A stretch of 64,000 nucleotides of DNA from Sarcocystis neurona (taxonomy: Eukaryota; Apicomplexa; Conoidasida; Eucoccidiorida; Sarcocystidae), in NCBI GenBank assembly GCA_000727475.1, contig KL647325.1, forward strand, positions 175,719 through 239,718. The letters are read 5' to 3'. A program made the position numbers and the translations under genes. The notes beneath the pieces are model-generated. The model was not told the DNA's origin. It did not search any database and worked only from the letters and a program-made list of their open reading frames with translations. Below, in pieces: positions 40,243 through 53,136 of this stretch. How positions within the stretch are numbered: the first letter of the stretch is position 1; each line of letters begins with the position of its first letter.

Positions 40243-43200
40243 TTTCTACTGCACACAGGCGCATCAGCATGCCGGTCACATATATATATATATATATATA
40301 GGTTTACTCCTGTACAGAGAGACGGCTGAGACGGCTGCATGCCGACGTAGAAGAAGAGAAGAAAGCGCAAACCGACTTGGCTGCTCTCTGCATGTTCTTA
40401 AGCTTGTTCTCGAGGTGCACCCAGCTACCGCAGCAACGCTCTGCAACAAATCGAACTCCCGCCGGGCACGGGCAGTTGACGTACGCGTGCCGCACACGCA
40501 ACTAGGAAAGCAGCAGCAACAGTAGCAGTTCCACACCAACGACGCAGCAACAGCAGCATCACACGAGCAGCGCAGCAGCACGTCCCGCAGAGCACCAGGA
40601 GAGTAACAGCAAGAACGCGCAGCAGTGGTAGCAGAACGCACTGGCCGCAGCACAGAAACCGCAGGAACAGCAACAGCAGCAGCACGCGGGGACAGGGGCA
40701 GCGCAAAAAGAAGTAGCAACAGCGTGTTTTGACATCGGCAGCAGCAACGCAGCAGCAGCAGCGTGCAGCGACGGTAGCAGAGCGACAGCAGCAGCAAAGC
40801 AGCAGCAGCTCGCGGGGACAGGGGCGGCGCAAGAAGGAACAGCAATAGTGTGTTGCAGCATCGGCAGCAGTAACGCGGCAGCAGCGGCGTGCAGCAATGG
40901 CAGCAGAGCAACAGCAGCAGCAGCACAAGTGCGGCAGGATGCAGCAGAGGCGGCACCCCAAAAAGAACGGCAGTGTGTAACAACGGCAGGAGCAGAGCAA
41001 CAGCAACAGCAGCAGCAACAGGGACAGCCATGCTGCAGCACCAGCAGCAAGAGCCCGGGCAGAGGAACAGAAGCAGGACGCAACGGCGGCAGAGGAGAGA
41101 CCAGCAGCAGCAAGAGCTCGGGCAGAGCCACAGCAGCAGGAGGCAACGATGGCAGAGAAGAGACTTGCAGCAGCAGAGTGACAGCAGAGCGAAAAAGCAA
41201 GACAGAGAATGAGACGTGCGCACCTGCACAGCAGCTTCAATATCGACGTCCGGAACGAAGTGAAGAGCCTTCGCAATGTCTGCACCGTCGGCTTTGCTGC
41301 GGACGAGAGCTGCTATTTCGCCGGCGTCCATGTCCAACAGACGGGAAAAGGAAACTTTGCTTTTCTCCAGTCGGCGCACTGCTCCTTCCCGCAGCACCAA
41401 GCGCGTGCCCTGCACACACATATATACGTGTCCCCCTATTATATAAGGCGTCCACACGAACTACCCACGCAGACTACACGTATATGTGTAGGGACGTAAC
41501 GTATCTGCAGAATTCTTGCGCGTGGTAGCAGGCATGATACAGAGGAATGTCCCGCGTGCACCACACACATAGATATACAACGATACCTACGCAGATGTAC
41601 GGAGGGACGTCTACACGCAGACGGAGAAAGCGACATGCACACAAGCATCTATATAATTACAAAAGTGTATTAGCTGTCCAGAGGGCGCCTGCATCGGTAC
41701 AGACACATATCACCTGCACCGAGGGGGTATACGCGGGCCCACCCACGTCCCCACGCACTTATGCTTGTATATCTGTGTACACAGAGACGCGCCCCCCACG
41801 TATCTGTGCCACTTCTACGTCTCTTTACAAACCGACCTTTTTCTCTGTCTATCGTTTCGTCTGTCTGCCTCTTTTTCTTCCGCTGTCTCTCTATATATAC
41901 ATATTTGTGGGTAGAGGCTAGATGAATACGGAACTTGTCCCCCGTCGCTCCCCGCCATGTAGCTGCCCTGCAACGTCGGACAGACACAGGCATAGACGCA
42001 GCAGACTTTATGTGTGACTCTACCCATATACAGGTACGGGCGCCTACAGACGGGAATTTCCACCGAGATTCTCTGGCGCAAAGAAACACACGCAAAACTG
42101 TCTGCATGCGGTGGTGGGGCTGCTGAAGCCCACGCGAGAGATATATAGGCACGAGGGAACACACACAACCGTCCTGCACACGTTAGAAAGGCAAATCCAG
42201 CCTCTCGCCCTGTGTACGGCGGTGTTCACACATATCCAGAATACGGAGCAATAGAAATGTAGAGGACTGTGGAAGGACGTGCGCTTCGCAAGTGTACCTA
42301 TACCTACGCACACACACAGGTGATTCATACAAGTATGCACATCACTATACATGCGAAAACATATCGCATGTGAGCACACTAATATATACACATACATATA
42401 TATATGTGCAGATGATTACTTCACATATATGCGCACATTTATATATGATACCTTATGTGCGACAGGTGTATTAAAACGTGCGTAGGGAGGAGGGATGTGC
42501 GTGCACGTTCCTTCCGGCCTCATTACGTGTGCTGCTGAAGTAGTCAAGGGGGCACGCGTTTTCTCTGCTAGAGGCATTTAATCTGCGGCATTCATTTCCT
42601 CAGGCACATGCATTTTTGCCAGCTCTATGCATTTCCTCAGCTGCATGCATTTCCTCAGCTACATGCCTTTCCTCAGCTACATGCCTTTCCTCAGCTGCAT
42701 GCGCTCTCTCTGCTGTATGTCTCCACTTAACATGCTTTCCCTGCTTCACGAATCCCTTCTGCTGCACTGCCTCAGCTGCTGCCAACATCTCTGTGCTGCC
42801 TGCTGTGCCCGTGCCATCTGCTGCATGCATCGTTCCGCTGCATGCAACCGGCTTCCGCCTCCCCGTTCCTGCCTGCTTCACCAGGGGCCGCACGCATCAC
42901 TTCTTTTCGGCAGACGCGCCACCACCAGGGCTGCGCATGCACGCTCCTCTCCCTGCGTGCGCCACCAGCTCTGCGACGCATGCGTAGCCCCCCTCTACCT
43001 CTGCGACGCATGCATGCGCCCCCTCTGGTGCAGCTTGGAGCGACTGTAGCTCTTCGGTCGCGCGCATGTAGCTTCTACACTCTTCAACGAGAGCCTCGCC
43101 GGCTGAAGGCGAGGAACATGACGAAGCAGGAGAAGCAGCTGAACAAGCCAAAAGCAGGCTCCTACGCAGTGGCTTCTACTACATCTCTTCGAAGAGCGCG

Positions 43201-46200
43201 GTCGTACACGAGAATTCGACAGCTGCTGCTGTGAGAGACGCTGCCGGCGCTTTTGCACATCGGGATGGAAGCAGTGCGGATGGCAGAGCAGCAGCAGCAC
43301 GTTGGCCTCTGGTGGCACGCCCCTTTCGACCGCTCTGCACCAACACAAAATTTTTTCGGCCGCTGCCGCGTCCAGCTGCGACAGCGACGTCTCGAACAGG
43401 GCGCGGAACAGTCGACCCGCGTTCTGCATGCAAAGGAAAAGACAACAGGGACTGCCACAGAAAGCGGGTGAGGCGGGCACTGCTGCGCGTGGCCGCATGC
43501 AACGGGAGTACGGAGAACAACGGCACGAGACGGAGACGACTGATCTGCGCACGGGCTGACGCATGCGGGGCGCCTCGCACAGAGAGAGACACAGACACAT
43601 GCAGAGACTCGTCCCGAAGCATGCATGCGTCTCTACACGCCGCAGAGCGACAGCCTATTTCGTTGTTCTCTCTTCTTTACCCATAGGTACAAAATGAAGA
43701 TTTGCATCGGCGTTCACCAAAAATACCTTCCCCACCTGTACACGCACATCTAGGCTCCTGCGTGTACGTACATGCGTACACGTACATGCGCATGCAAACA
43801 AACTCGAAGGTACGTTTCAATGGACTGGCCACCAGCGTACAAACACACCTCGCCCAAGTATATATATATATATATAAGCTGCATGTGCACTGGTTAATAT
43901 GACTCTGTGCCCGTCTACTCAGGGAGATAAACGAAGACGCCTGGATTGCAGAAAAGAGGCTGCGGCAGCTCTGGTGTGCTTCCTCCTCCTGTTGCCGCTT
44001 TCCCAAGAACTGCTCTGCTGCTGCTGCTCTTCTCTTCTTGCATCCACTCCCTGCCCGGCTGCGAGTCTCTCCGCTGTCCTTCCTGTACTCGGTGAGCTGT
44101 CCCGCCTGCTGCTGATCCTGAAGCTGCTGTACTTGCTGCAGCAGTAGCTGCTGCTGCTGCGTGTTCTCCTCCTGCTGCTACTTGTTCTGCTGCTGCTGCT
44201 GCTGCTCGTTCTTCTCGTCCTCCTTCGCCCGCTGCTGCCGCTTGTTCTCCTTCTCCTCCTCCTGCTGCTGCTTGTTCTGCTCCTCCCTTTCCTGCTGCTG
44301 CTGCAGGCGACGCGCCTGCCCGTGACTTACACTTTGTATGTAGGTGGCATCGGCTGCGAGAGAGAAGGACTCGATAGTGACATTCGCCAGAGACGCCTGC
44401 AGCAGGCAGCAGACCTTCCCCACGACGCTGTCTCTGTCTCCGTGGAAAGGGACGCGGCAAACTTCTCTCCTCCACAGATTCGAAAGTTCTCCCTGCTCGT
44501 CTTCTCGCACCTGCGCGAGAGCCAACCACGCAGCAATAACGGCAGACGCACCAGCAGCAGACGCACCGGCAGCAGATGCACCAGCAGCATAAGTTACAGA
44601 GCCGCTCGTATACACACGCACACACATATACATACATACCTACATACACCTATATATGTGGTATATATATGCCTATACAGAGGCGCACACGATGAGCGCA
44701 GACAGATTTGCAAGGAAGAACAGCAGCTGCGCGCATTCATAGAGAAATGCAGAAGAAGTGGGGAGATCAGTTAAGAGATGCGGGCGCATCAACTTCAGCA
44801 ACAGAGCACAGCGCCTCGCTAAAAGGGGGAAACGTGCGTACCCGTCCGGAGGAGGACTACACAGCTGTGGAGATAGACGAACTGCAAGCCCACTTCGATG
44901 CATGTCTGTACAGTCACACGTAGACATCCTTCTAGACGTATACTTTGGTCCTCCACCCTCTCATCTTCTGTGTCTCTCTCTTCCGTCATACGCCTATATA
45001 CATATATATATCGACGTACAGAAGGGACGCATGTACACAGAGGGACAGACGTGTACACGACAAGGCGCTGGCGGAGCAAGTTTACTACTGAAAACGCGCC
45101 ACACGATGACCTGTCTACATGCGTAGATGCTACACGCAATACTCCACGCGTGCAGGCATTTATATATATATATATATATATGTACATGCATGCTACACAT
45201 CCTTGTATTCAACCACGAACACACGTATATGGAGCACAGACGTATTTACTACATAGGGCCCTCGGTATCCTTTCTCTCTGTGTCTCTCAATATGTACGTA
45301 CACATATGTACGTATGCTCTTGGCGTGTATACGTGTTTGTGTGTGTATACTCACTTGTGTATGTACGTACTTATGTGCATAGGTGTCTATGTATGCACGT
45401 CTGCGTGGATGTACGTGTGTATGCAAACACAGATGTATGTAGACACACGTGCACGCGAGCTGAGACTCGCGTTCAACACCGGCAGCATCTGCAGCAGCAG
45501 TACAGCAGCAGGAGGCGTCTTGCCACCAACGCAGCAGCAGGAGCAGCTTCAGCACCCTATGAAGCGGCAGCTGGAGCGGGGTCTTCTCCGCATAGCAGGA
45601 GAGTCAGACGCAGCAACGGCAGCAGCAGCGACGGCCGGGGGTGTGTTGGGGCAGGAGGGGGAGGAGCAGCAGCAGCAGAAGTCACTATCAAGGCCACTGC
45701 AGCAACAACAGCGGTGGCGGCAGGGCCGCTGGCATCCGGCAGCAACGGCAGCAGCAGTAGAGAGAGCGGCGTTTCTTCGCTGCTATCATCATCCGGGCAC
45801 CAGGTGTAGTGTATGACGAGGGGAGGGAGGGGGGGGGAAGAGGAGACTGAGTAGCAAGTTATATGAGAAGAGCGCAGCAGCAGCAGCGCCGTTGGGTTGC
45901 TTACTTTAAGACTCTCGAATTCTCGAGCAGAGGCAACAATGCGAAGAATGTCTTCATCCAGGAGGACGTCCTTCTGCAGTTCTTCCTGAAAGAGACGTGC
46001 GGTTGTATAGTCCACGTAAAAGCGCGAGGCCATTCTTCCCAGTGCCGTTGCATGCAGCCGCTTTGTACGCGGATTGTAACGGACCAGGTGCGCGTCGTTC
46101 AGCTGTTGAATCGCCTGGGACAGGAGCAACATCCCACATTTAGACGACAAAGATCAACGGACCAGCATCACCACCACCACCACAGCAGCAGCCAAAAGCA

Positions 46201-49200
46201 CTGCAACAGCAACAGCAGCGGCCAACAATCCTGCGGCTGCAGCAGCAGCGTCAGCCAACAGTCCTGCAGCAGCAGCAGCCAACAGTCCTGCAGCAGCAGA
46301 AACAGCCAACAGGGCAGCAGGCAGCACGCAACAACAGCAGCCTGAAGCATGACGCAGGAGTAGAGGCACCAGCAAGTACAGCAGCGCAGACAGGGGGAGA
46401 CAGAAGCAGATTCTTCCCCTGCCGGAGCAGCAAGTGGAGCAGCAGCAGGAAAAGCAGAGGCGAAAATGGCGACGGGGGGGAGTGCAGCAGCAGCAGGTAC
46501 TGGTGCAAGAGCAGCGAGCACAGCAGCAGCAGCGAGTCTAACAGCAACTGAACACGTATCGTAGCAGCGGCAGCAACGACGCAACAGCGCGAACCAGAAA
46601 CTCTGCAGCAGCTCGTCGCAGAGCCGCAGCAGCAGCAGCTACCACTGCAGCAAGAGCATATGCAGCAGCAGCACGAATTGTAACGCCCCCCCAAGAACTG
46701 CCGCGGCAGATCATCCACGAGCAGCAGCAGCAGCAGGCGACGCATTACCCAGAATCGCACCGACGGGCCGAAGCGAAGCAGGCTACAATATATCTGGGCA
46801 ACCATTCCCTCTGCAGAACAAGTAGATAGCTAGACCGACGCATGCGCCTACTACGAGACGTATATACAACCAGCCAAGTGCCTGCACCGCCATAGCCCGT
46901 ACATGTACAGGCACCTGCATGTACAAAGGTCTACATGCATATAGAGGCAGAGCAAAGGAAATGGAGAAACGGAGACAAATAGCGGGGCACAGAGGGACGG
47001 AGATATGAAGCCACCGAGCCAAAGAAGTGAATAGGAAGAGAGAAACAGACACCCAAACGAGGACGCACAGACAGAGACACAGCCCTAGCGTCAGGGACAG
47101 AAAGGCAGTAAGAGACAGGAAGGATAGGAAATTATTAGGAACTTTTCTTCTAATGCGTGTGCGCATGCATGTGAGGAGAGAACCGAACGTACGTGTAACA
47201 CTATCGCATCGCGAATGAGGGTGAGCTGCGGATCCGCATGCACCTCCTCACGGCTGATCCCGTACTCCAGCGGGTTGCTGTAGCGGCAGCACCAGCACAT
47301 TCCGACAGCAGCAGGACACTGTGGCAGCACCCCCAGCAACGCACAGCAGCACATACGAAAGCGGAAGCAGCAGCAACACGCAGCAACAGCGGCGCACTGC
47401 AGCAGCAGCACACAGTACGAGAGCAGCAGCAACGCGTGGGGCAACCGCAGTACATGACAGCAACGGCAACACCTGGCAGCAGCACCAGCAGTACCGCGCG
47501 TCGCAGCAGCAACAGCCCGGCAGTAGAGCGCCGCTGCAGCAGCCCGTCGCAGCCGGAGCCCACAGGATAAGCACCAGCACCTTACGGCGGCCGCAGCAGC
47601 ACCCCGTCGCAGCCGCAGGGGCCACACATAGCCATCGCAGCAGCTACACGTTGCAGCCGCGGCAGCCACACATAGCAGCCTCAGCAACAACACAGAGCAG
47701 CAGCAGTGATAGAGAAGGCAGCGCGCCAACACAGAGCAGCAGCGGTAAAATCCTGCAGCAGCACACACCGGCACAAGTTGCTGATGCGCGCAGCAGAAGC
47801 CTTCTTCAGTCCTTCTCAGCAGTGGCAGCAGCAGAATGACGCTGCGAAGGCGAGTGGTACTCGTCGCACTTGTCTGCTGGGGACGTCCCCTGCGACTTCT
47901 TCTCCGTGTCTCTCTAGCTAGTTATCTGTCTGCATGTACGCATACGCATCTCTATGTACACATACACGGACATACACATATATACATACACCTACACAGA
48001 AAGCTAGAAATGCACATACCCACCTGTTTACGTAGAAAGTCCACTTTCTATACATACGTGTACACGTGTGTTCACGTAGAAAATATAATATATATATATA
48101 TATATACGCTTTGGCTTGTGCAAACGCATGCGGACGTCAACGCGAGAAGGTTGTTCCGCACAATTGATACTCGTATTTCGTATGTAGGGGCACTCCGCTC
48201 TCTCTCTGTCTCTGTGCTTCCCTCTTACAATACATACAAAGACTGATATTGATATAGATATTCGTATCTACACATCTATCTGTATACACTTCTTTATATC
48301 TAGCTGCGTACACATTCACAGGCTCGGGTACGCCTTCGCCTGCTTCTTTATATCTACCTACACATATATTTATAGGCTTGGGTACGCCTTCGCCTTTGTA
48401 CGACGTCTGCAGTCACGTCGCTATACATACATATATATATACATCTTCTATGTGTGTGGGTGATATACATACAGACACAAGGCGCATGTCCACGTACACA
48501 GACCTTCACGTACACGCACATATATATATATATATATATGTCCATATTTCTCCCTGGTACGCGATACTGTATATCCACTCTCCAGATCTACGTCCACGAG
48601 TACACGCAATTACGGATCCCCTTGTACAGACCCATCTCTGCATGTGAGTCAGCGGGCGAAGTACGAGCCGCAGACCGCTACAAGTGCGCATGCAGAAGAA
48701 GACAAACAGGGGGAAGAACCTCTTGAGAGGGTGCGGAAGAAAAGAATAGGAAGGTGAAGTCGCAGACCTATATATGCGTATGAAGAGGAAGGTGTAACGC
48801 AGCCAGCTGCGGGCCTCCTGTAGGGACTGAATATTTCCCAGGGCAACTTCGGCGTTCAGAACGTTCGGGAGCTCCCCTATGAGTCGACTTTCGACAGGCA
48901 AACTCTGCGTCAGCAACCGTAGGTAAAAGTGTAGCTTTGCTGCTTCTGTGGCAATGAGGACAGCGGAGCCCTTGGAGTCGTACTGCGGACGCCCCGCCCT
49001 TCCAAATATTTGCAGCACGTCCAGCATGCCTGCAAAGGCGCGTGCCCACAGCAGCAGCACACGGGGAAGAAGGGAGGAAGTGAGAAGAAGAGAAACAGCG
49101 GCGACAGCAGTGCTGCAGCAAAAGCAGCACACCGAAGGCGGAAGATGAAGAGAGACAGCAGCGCCTGCGCGAGAGGAGAGCAGTGGCTGCATCTGCCTGC

Positions 49201-51131
49201 ACAGGGAGGCCGGGAGGTAGCAACAGCAGCAGCAGCAGCAACGCAGCCGTAGCAGTTACAGCGACAGCACAACAGAGCAAGCAGCAGCAGCACAACAGAG
49301 AAGGAGCGGCAGGAGCAGCAGCAGCACAACAGAGAAGGAGCGGCAGGAGCAGCAGCAGCAGCAACGCAGCAACACCAGCACCAGTACAACAGCGACAGCA
49401 GCAGCGGCAGAGCAGCAGAGAGGCAGAGGCGCCAGCACCCGCAACGCAGCAACACCAGCTCCAGTACGACAGCGGCACCAGCAGCAGTAACCGTGCAGCA
49501 ACAGCAACTGCAACACCAGTGCAAAAGCAGCAGCAGCAGCAGCACAGCAACACAGCCGCAGACGCACCGTGTATACTTTCCTCCAAGCAGCTATCAGCGC
49601 CAGCAGCACGGAGCAATAGCAGATAAGCAGTCTACAGCAGGACAGCAGCAGGTGCCAAAGCAGCAGCAATGGCGACGGGTACGAGACAGCAGCATGCCAG
49701 CAACAAGTGCAGAAGCAGCAGCAGGTAGAACATCACACCCAGCTGAAGAGGGCGGGGGGGAGGAAGACTCTCACAGGAAAGATGAAGCAGGGACTGACAC
49801 TGCACAAGAAGGAACCGGCGAACACCTGCAGCAGCACCAAGTTACTGACGCCACGAATTTGCCTGCGCATGCAGCGGCTGTCTGACGCTGCCGTTCTGCC
49901 GGAGGTGAGCCAGCATACATATCTGCTACCGTGTTCGGTGGCGCATACAGCGTATTGCTGACTCTTGTGTTGATGCTGCTGCCGCGTGCGCAATGCTGTT
50001 CTTTAACAGGATGAATCGCTGCTGTTGCTGCATGTGCGGTCCCCCTGCTGGTGCCTGCCTGCTGCGCAGGGGTAGTCGCAGCTCCTGGGTGAAGCTACCC
50101 ACTGCTGCGTCTGGGCTGGTGCAGTGCCACTCGTGTTGATATATGCTCTTGCTGTGGCTGCTGTACACTGCTGCTACTCCTGCCGCAGCAGGGCAGCACT
50201 ACCGCTGCTGCGGCTATCCATCGGTCCTGTCCGAGCTGTCGCGCTGCCTTTCTCCGGTCGCCGTTGTTTTGACTGCGGGCGCTCCTTTTAAGCGCTGCTG
50301 CTGCTGCTGTTGATTGCTGCTGCTACTTTTTACTGCTGCCGCTGCTGTTTATTGCTGCTGCTGCTGCTGTTTGTTACCGCCGCTGCTGTTTACTGCTGCC
50401 GCTGCTACTGTTTGCTGCTACCGCTGCTGCTGTTTACTGCTGCCGCTGCTGTTTACTGCAGTTGCTGCTGTTTACTGCTGCTGTTCCTGTTTACTGCTGT
50501 TGCTGCTGTTTATTACTGCAGTGCTGCTGGTGTCGATTGTTGCTGCTGCTGCTGTTTGCTGCTGTTGCTACTCTTTACTGCCGCTGCTGCTGTTTCTGTT
50601 TACTACTGCTGTGCTGCTCCTGTTGCTTGCTGCTGCTGCTGCTGTTTACTGCTGTTGCTGTTGTTTATTGCTGCTGCTGCGGCTGTTTACTGCTGCTGCT
50701 GCTGCTGTTTATTGCAGCTGCTGCGGCTGTTTACTGCTGCTGCTGCTGTTTATTGCAGCTGCTGCTTCTGCCGCGACGCAAGCAGAGCGTACCGATGTCC
50801 TTGAAGCCGCCTGCCTTTGAATCGTAGATGGAAGTGCCTTTGACAACAACCACCCGCGCGGGCAAATTGACTCCCCACGCCAATGTCGCAGTGCAGCACA
50901 AGACGCGTATCGCTCCTGCAGCAAAGCCGCACCCACCTCAACGGGGAGCTACTACTTAAACACAGGTACGTATACGTAGATAGGGACACACGTAAGTACA
51001 CCTCTAGGTGTGTACGTCGATTTGTGCAGCACATCTATACATATTTTTGCGCATGTGTATGTATATACACATAATACGTATGTACACATATATGTGTATC
51101 ATATAAATATATACACCTACACATACGTACA

Positions 51132-51163
<32 letters not shown>

Positions 51164-53101
51164 CTTCCTCATGTCAATATATGGGAAGACATATCATATA
51201 TATATATATATACATACACTATATTTAACAGATAATTTGGAAAAGGAGAAGGAAGAATCGTACATATGTGTATATATATATGAGAGGTAATTTGAAAAGA
51301 GAAGGAGAAAGAATCCTGTACACTGTTACACGAAGTTGGCAGAGAGACAGACCCAAGAACGCAGGCAGATGAAATGAAAGATAGCAGCGTATAAAGATTC
51401 GCCGAAGCGTTCACGTGCTGGCGGCACATTGAACGCTGGTGGCTGGACGTCTGTTGCTGGAAATGTGGCGCCGGTAAGCGGCAGCAGGAACAGCAGCAGC
51501 AGGAACAGCAGCAGCGGGCACAGCAGATGCGGCAACAGGAAAAGCAGCAACAGCAGCACCGGCAAGTACAGAAACAGGAACAGCGACGGCGGACACAGCT
51601 GAAGCAGTTGCGTCAGCAAGAACAGCAGCAGCAGCAGTCACACCACAAACAGCAGCAGGAACGGCAGAAGCAGCAGCAGCAGGGAAAACAGCAGTAGTAG
51701 GAGCAACAGCAGGAGGAGCGGCAGCAGCAGCAACGGCAGTGCTGAAGCGTCGGAGGGTGCACACAGGCCACGATATTAGCCGCGCGGTTGCTCTGCCCAG
51801 GCAGTGCGCACTGCATTCTCCCGTGTCCCGCAGCCCATACTGCCTTACTGCTGCTCCTTCCACAGATAGAAAGACGGCAGAGTTTACTGCGCCTGCGTAC
51901 ACACCTAATCACTGCGTCGCGCCGTTCGTATACTCGTGTACGACGGTGGTCAACGAGTGGGCGACACACGCAGCTACACGTAAAATAAAGAAGACAACCA
52001 AGGCATCCTCCACGCATATATATGTAGATGTGTGTATATATATACACATATATATGTGTATATATGTATATATATTCAGTGGAATTACAGTACCGCGATA
52101 CGCATTTCCATTCCTAGATGCGTAGAAAACTCTGACACGCATCGGCGCATGAGAAAAACAAGACGACCACACGAATCTACGATATGCACTTACACGTCTA
52201 TACCTATATGCTGATATATACATATATATATATATATGTAAATATATACCTCTCTCTGGCTATGTCTGTATATACACAAGACGAATGACGCTGCAGCACG
52301 GAGACAATAGTGTCTATCTCTTGACTGCTGGAAACTTTGTGACGCGCACAAAAGAAGAAAACACGACCCGCGTTGGCGGACACCGACATATGTATATATG
52401 TACAGCAAAAGTAAGGCGGCAGTAGACAGATAAATGTGTGTATATCTACAGAGAGGTACAAGAGATGTCCATGTCTTCATAGAATTTCGAAGAAGCACGT
52501 CTACCGTCCGGCAGGCCGCCTCCGACTGCCTTGGGGACAAGCGAACCAACGCGACGACTACGGGCGACCGACGCTGCGCGCAGACATTTATATGTGAAGT
52601 TGCAAAGAGAAGGGGATGTAGTTTTTTAGTGAAGCGACGGAAGAAATTTACAGGGAGACGAGACAGGGAGGAGAACAGACAAGAAGACTGCCACTTTGGC
52701 GACGCAGCCCACAGCAGGCGCCGTGCGCGCGGCAACCTGACCGAAGCTTCGTAAGTGCTTCGGACCGGGACGTCCCTCTATATCTCCCTATTTATACATA
52801 TATAAATATGATAAAGGCATAGAACCTAGTCATGTACACAGATGTAGACATATAGAGGTGGACGGGTAGACAGACAAATACAATCCTGTATATATGTTCT
52901 ACAAGTACATACGTACCCACGGATGTAGACAACTCTCTCTATAGAGAGAGGAAGACGTATGTCGGTATACTATAGAGACAGGAAGATACAGACATATGTA
53001 AAGAGATGTGCGCATGCATATCAGAATATGAACATACCTATATCCATATACATTTATACGAACACATATTCGTATGTGGCCCGGGTCACCACACCACCAC
53101 A

Positions 53102-53136
<35 letters not shown>

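Noticed and set aside
42095..42140. Possible missing microexon coding ..TACRQF on the minus strand
   Set aside because: It resembles PLRQF only weakly and its possible acceptor (cttcag or cagcag) does not keep phase 0 with exons 11 and 12.
44690..44930. Plus-strand frames with [13 protein letters not shown] and [18 protein letters not shown]
   Set aside because: They look protein-like, but they lie in two different frames, are broken by stops and lack splice signals or a known family. Kept only as an unexplained island.
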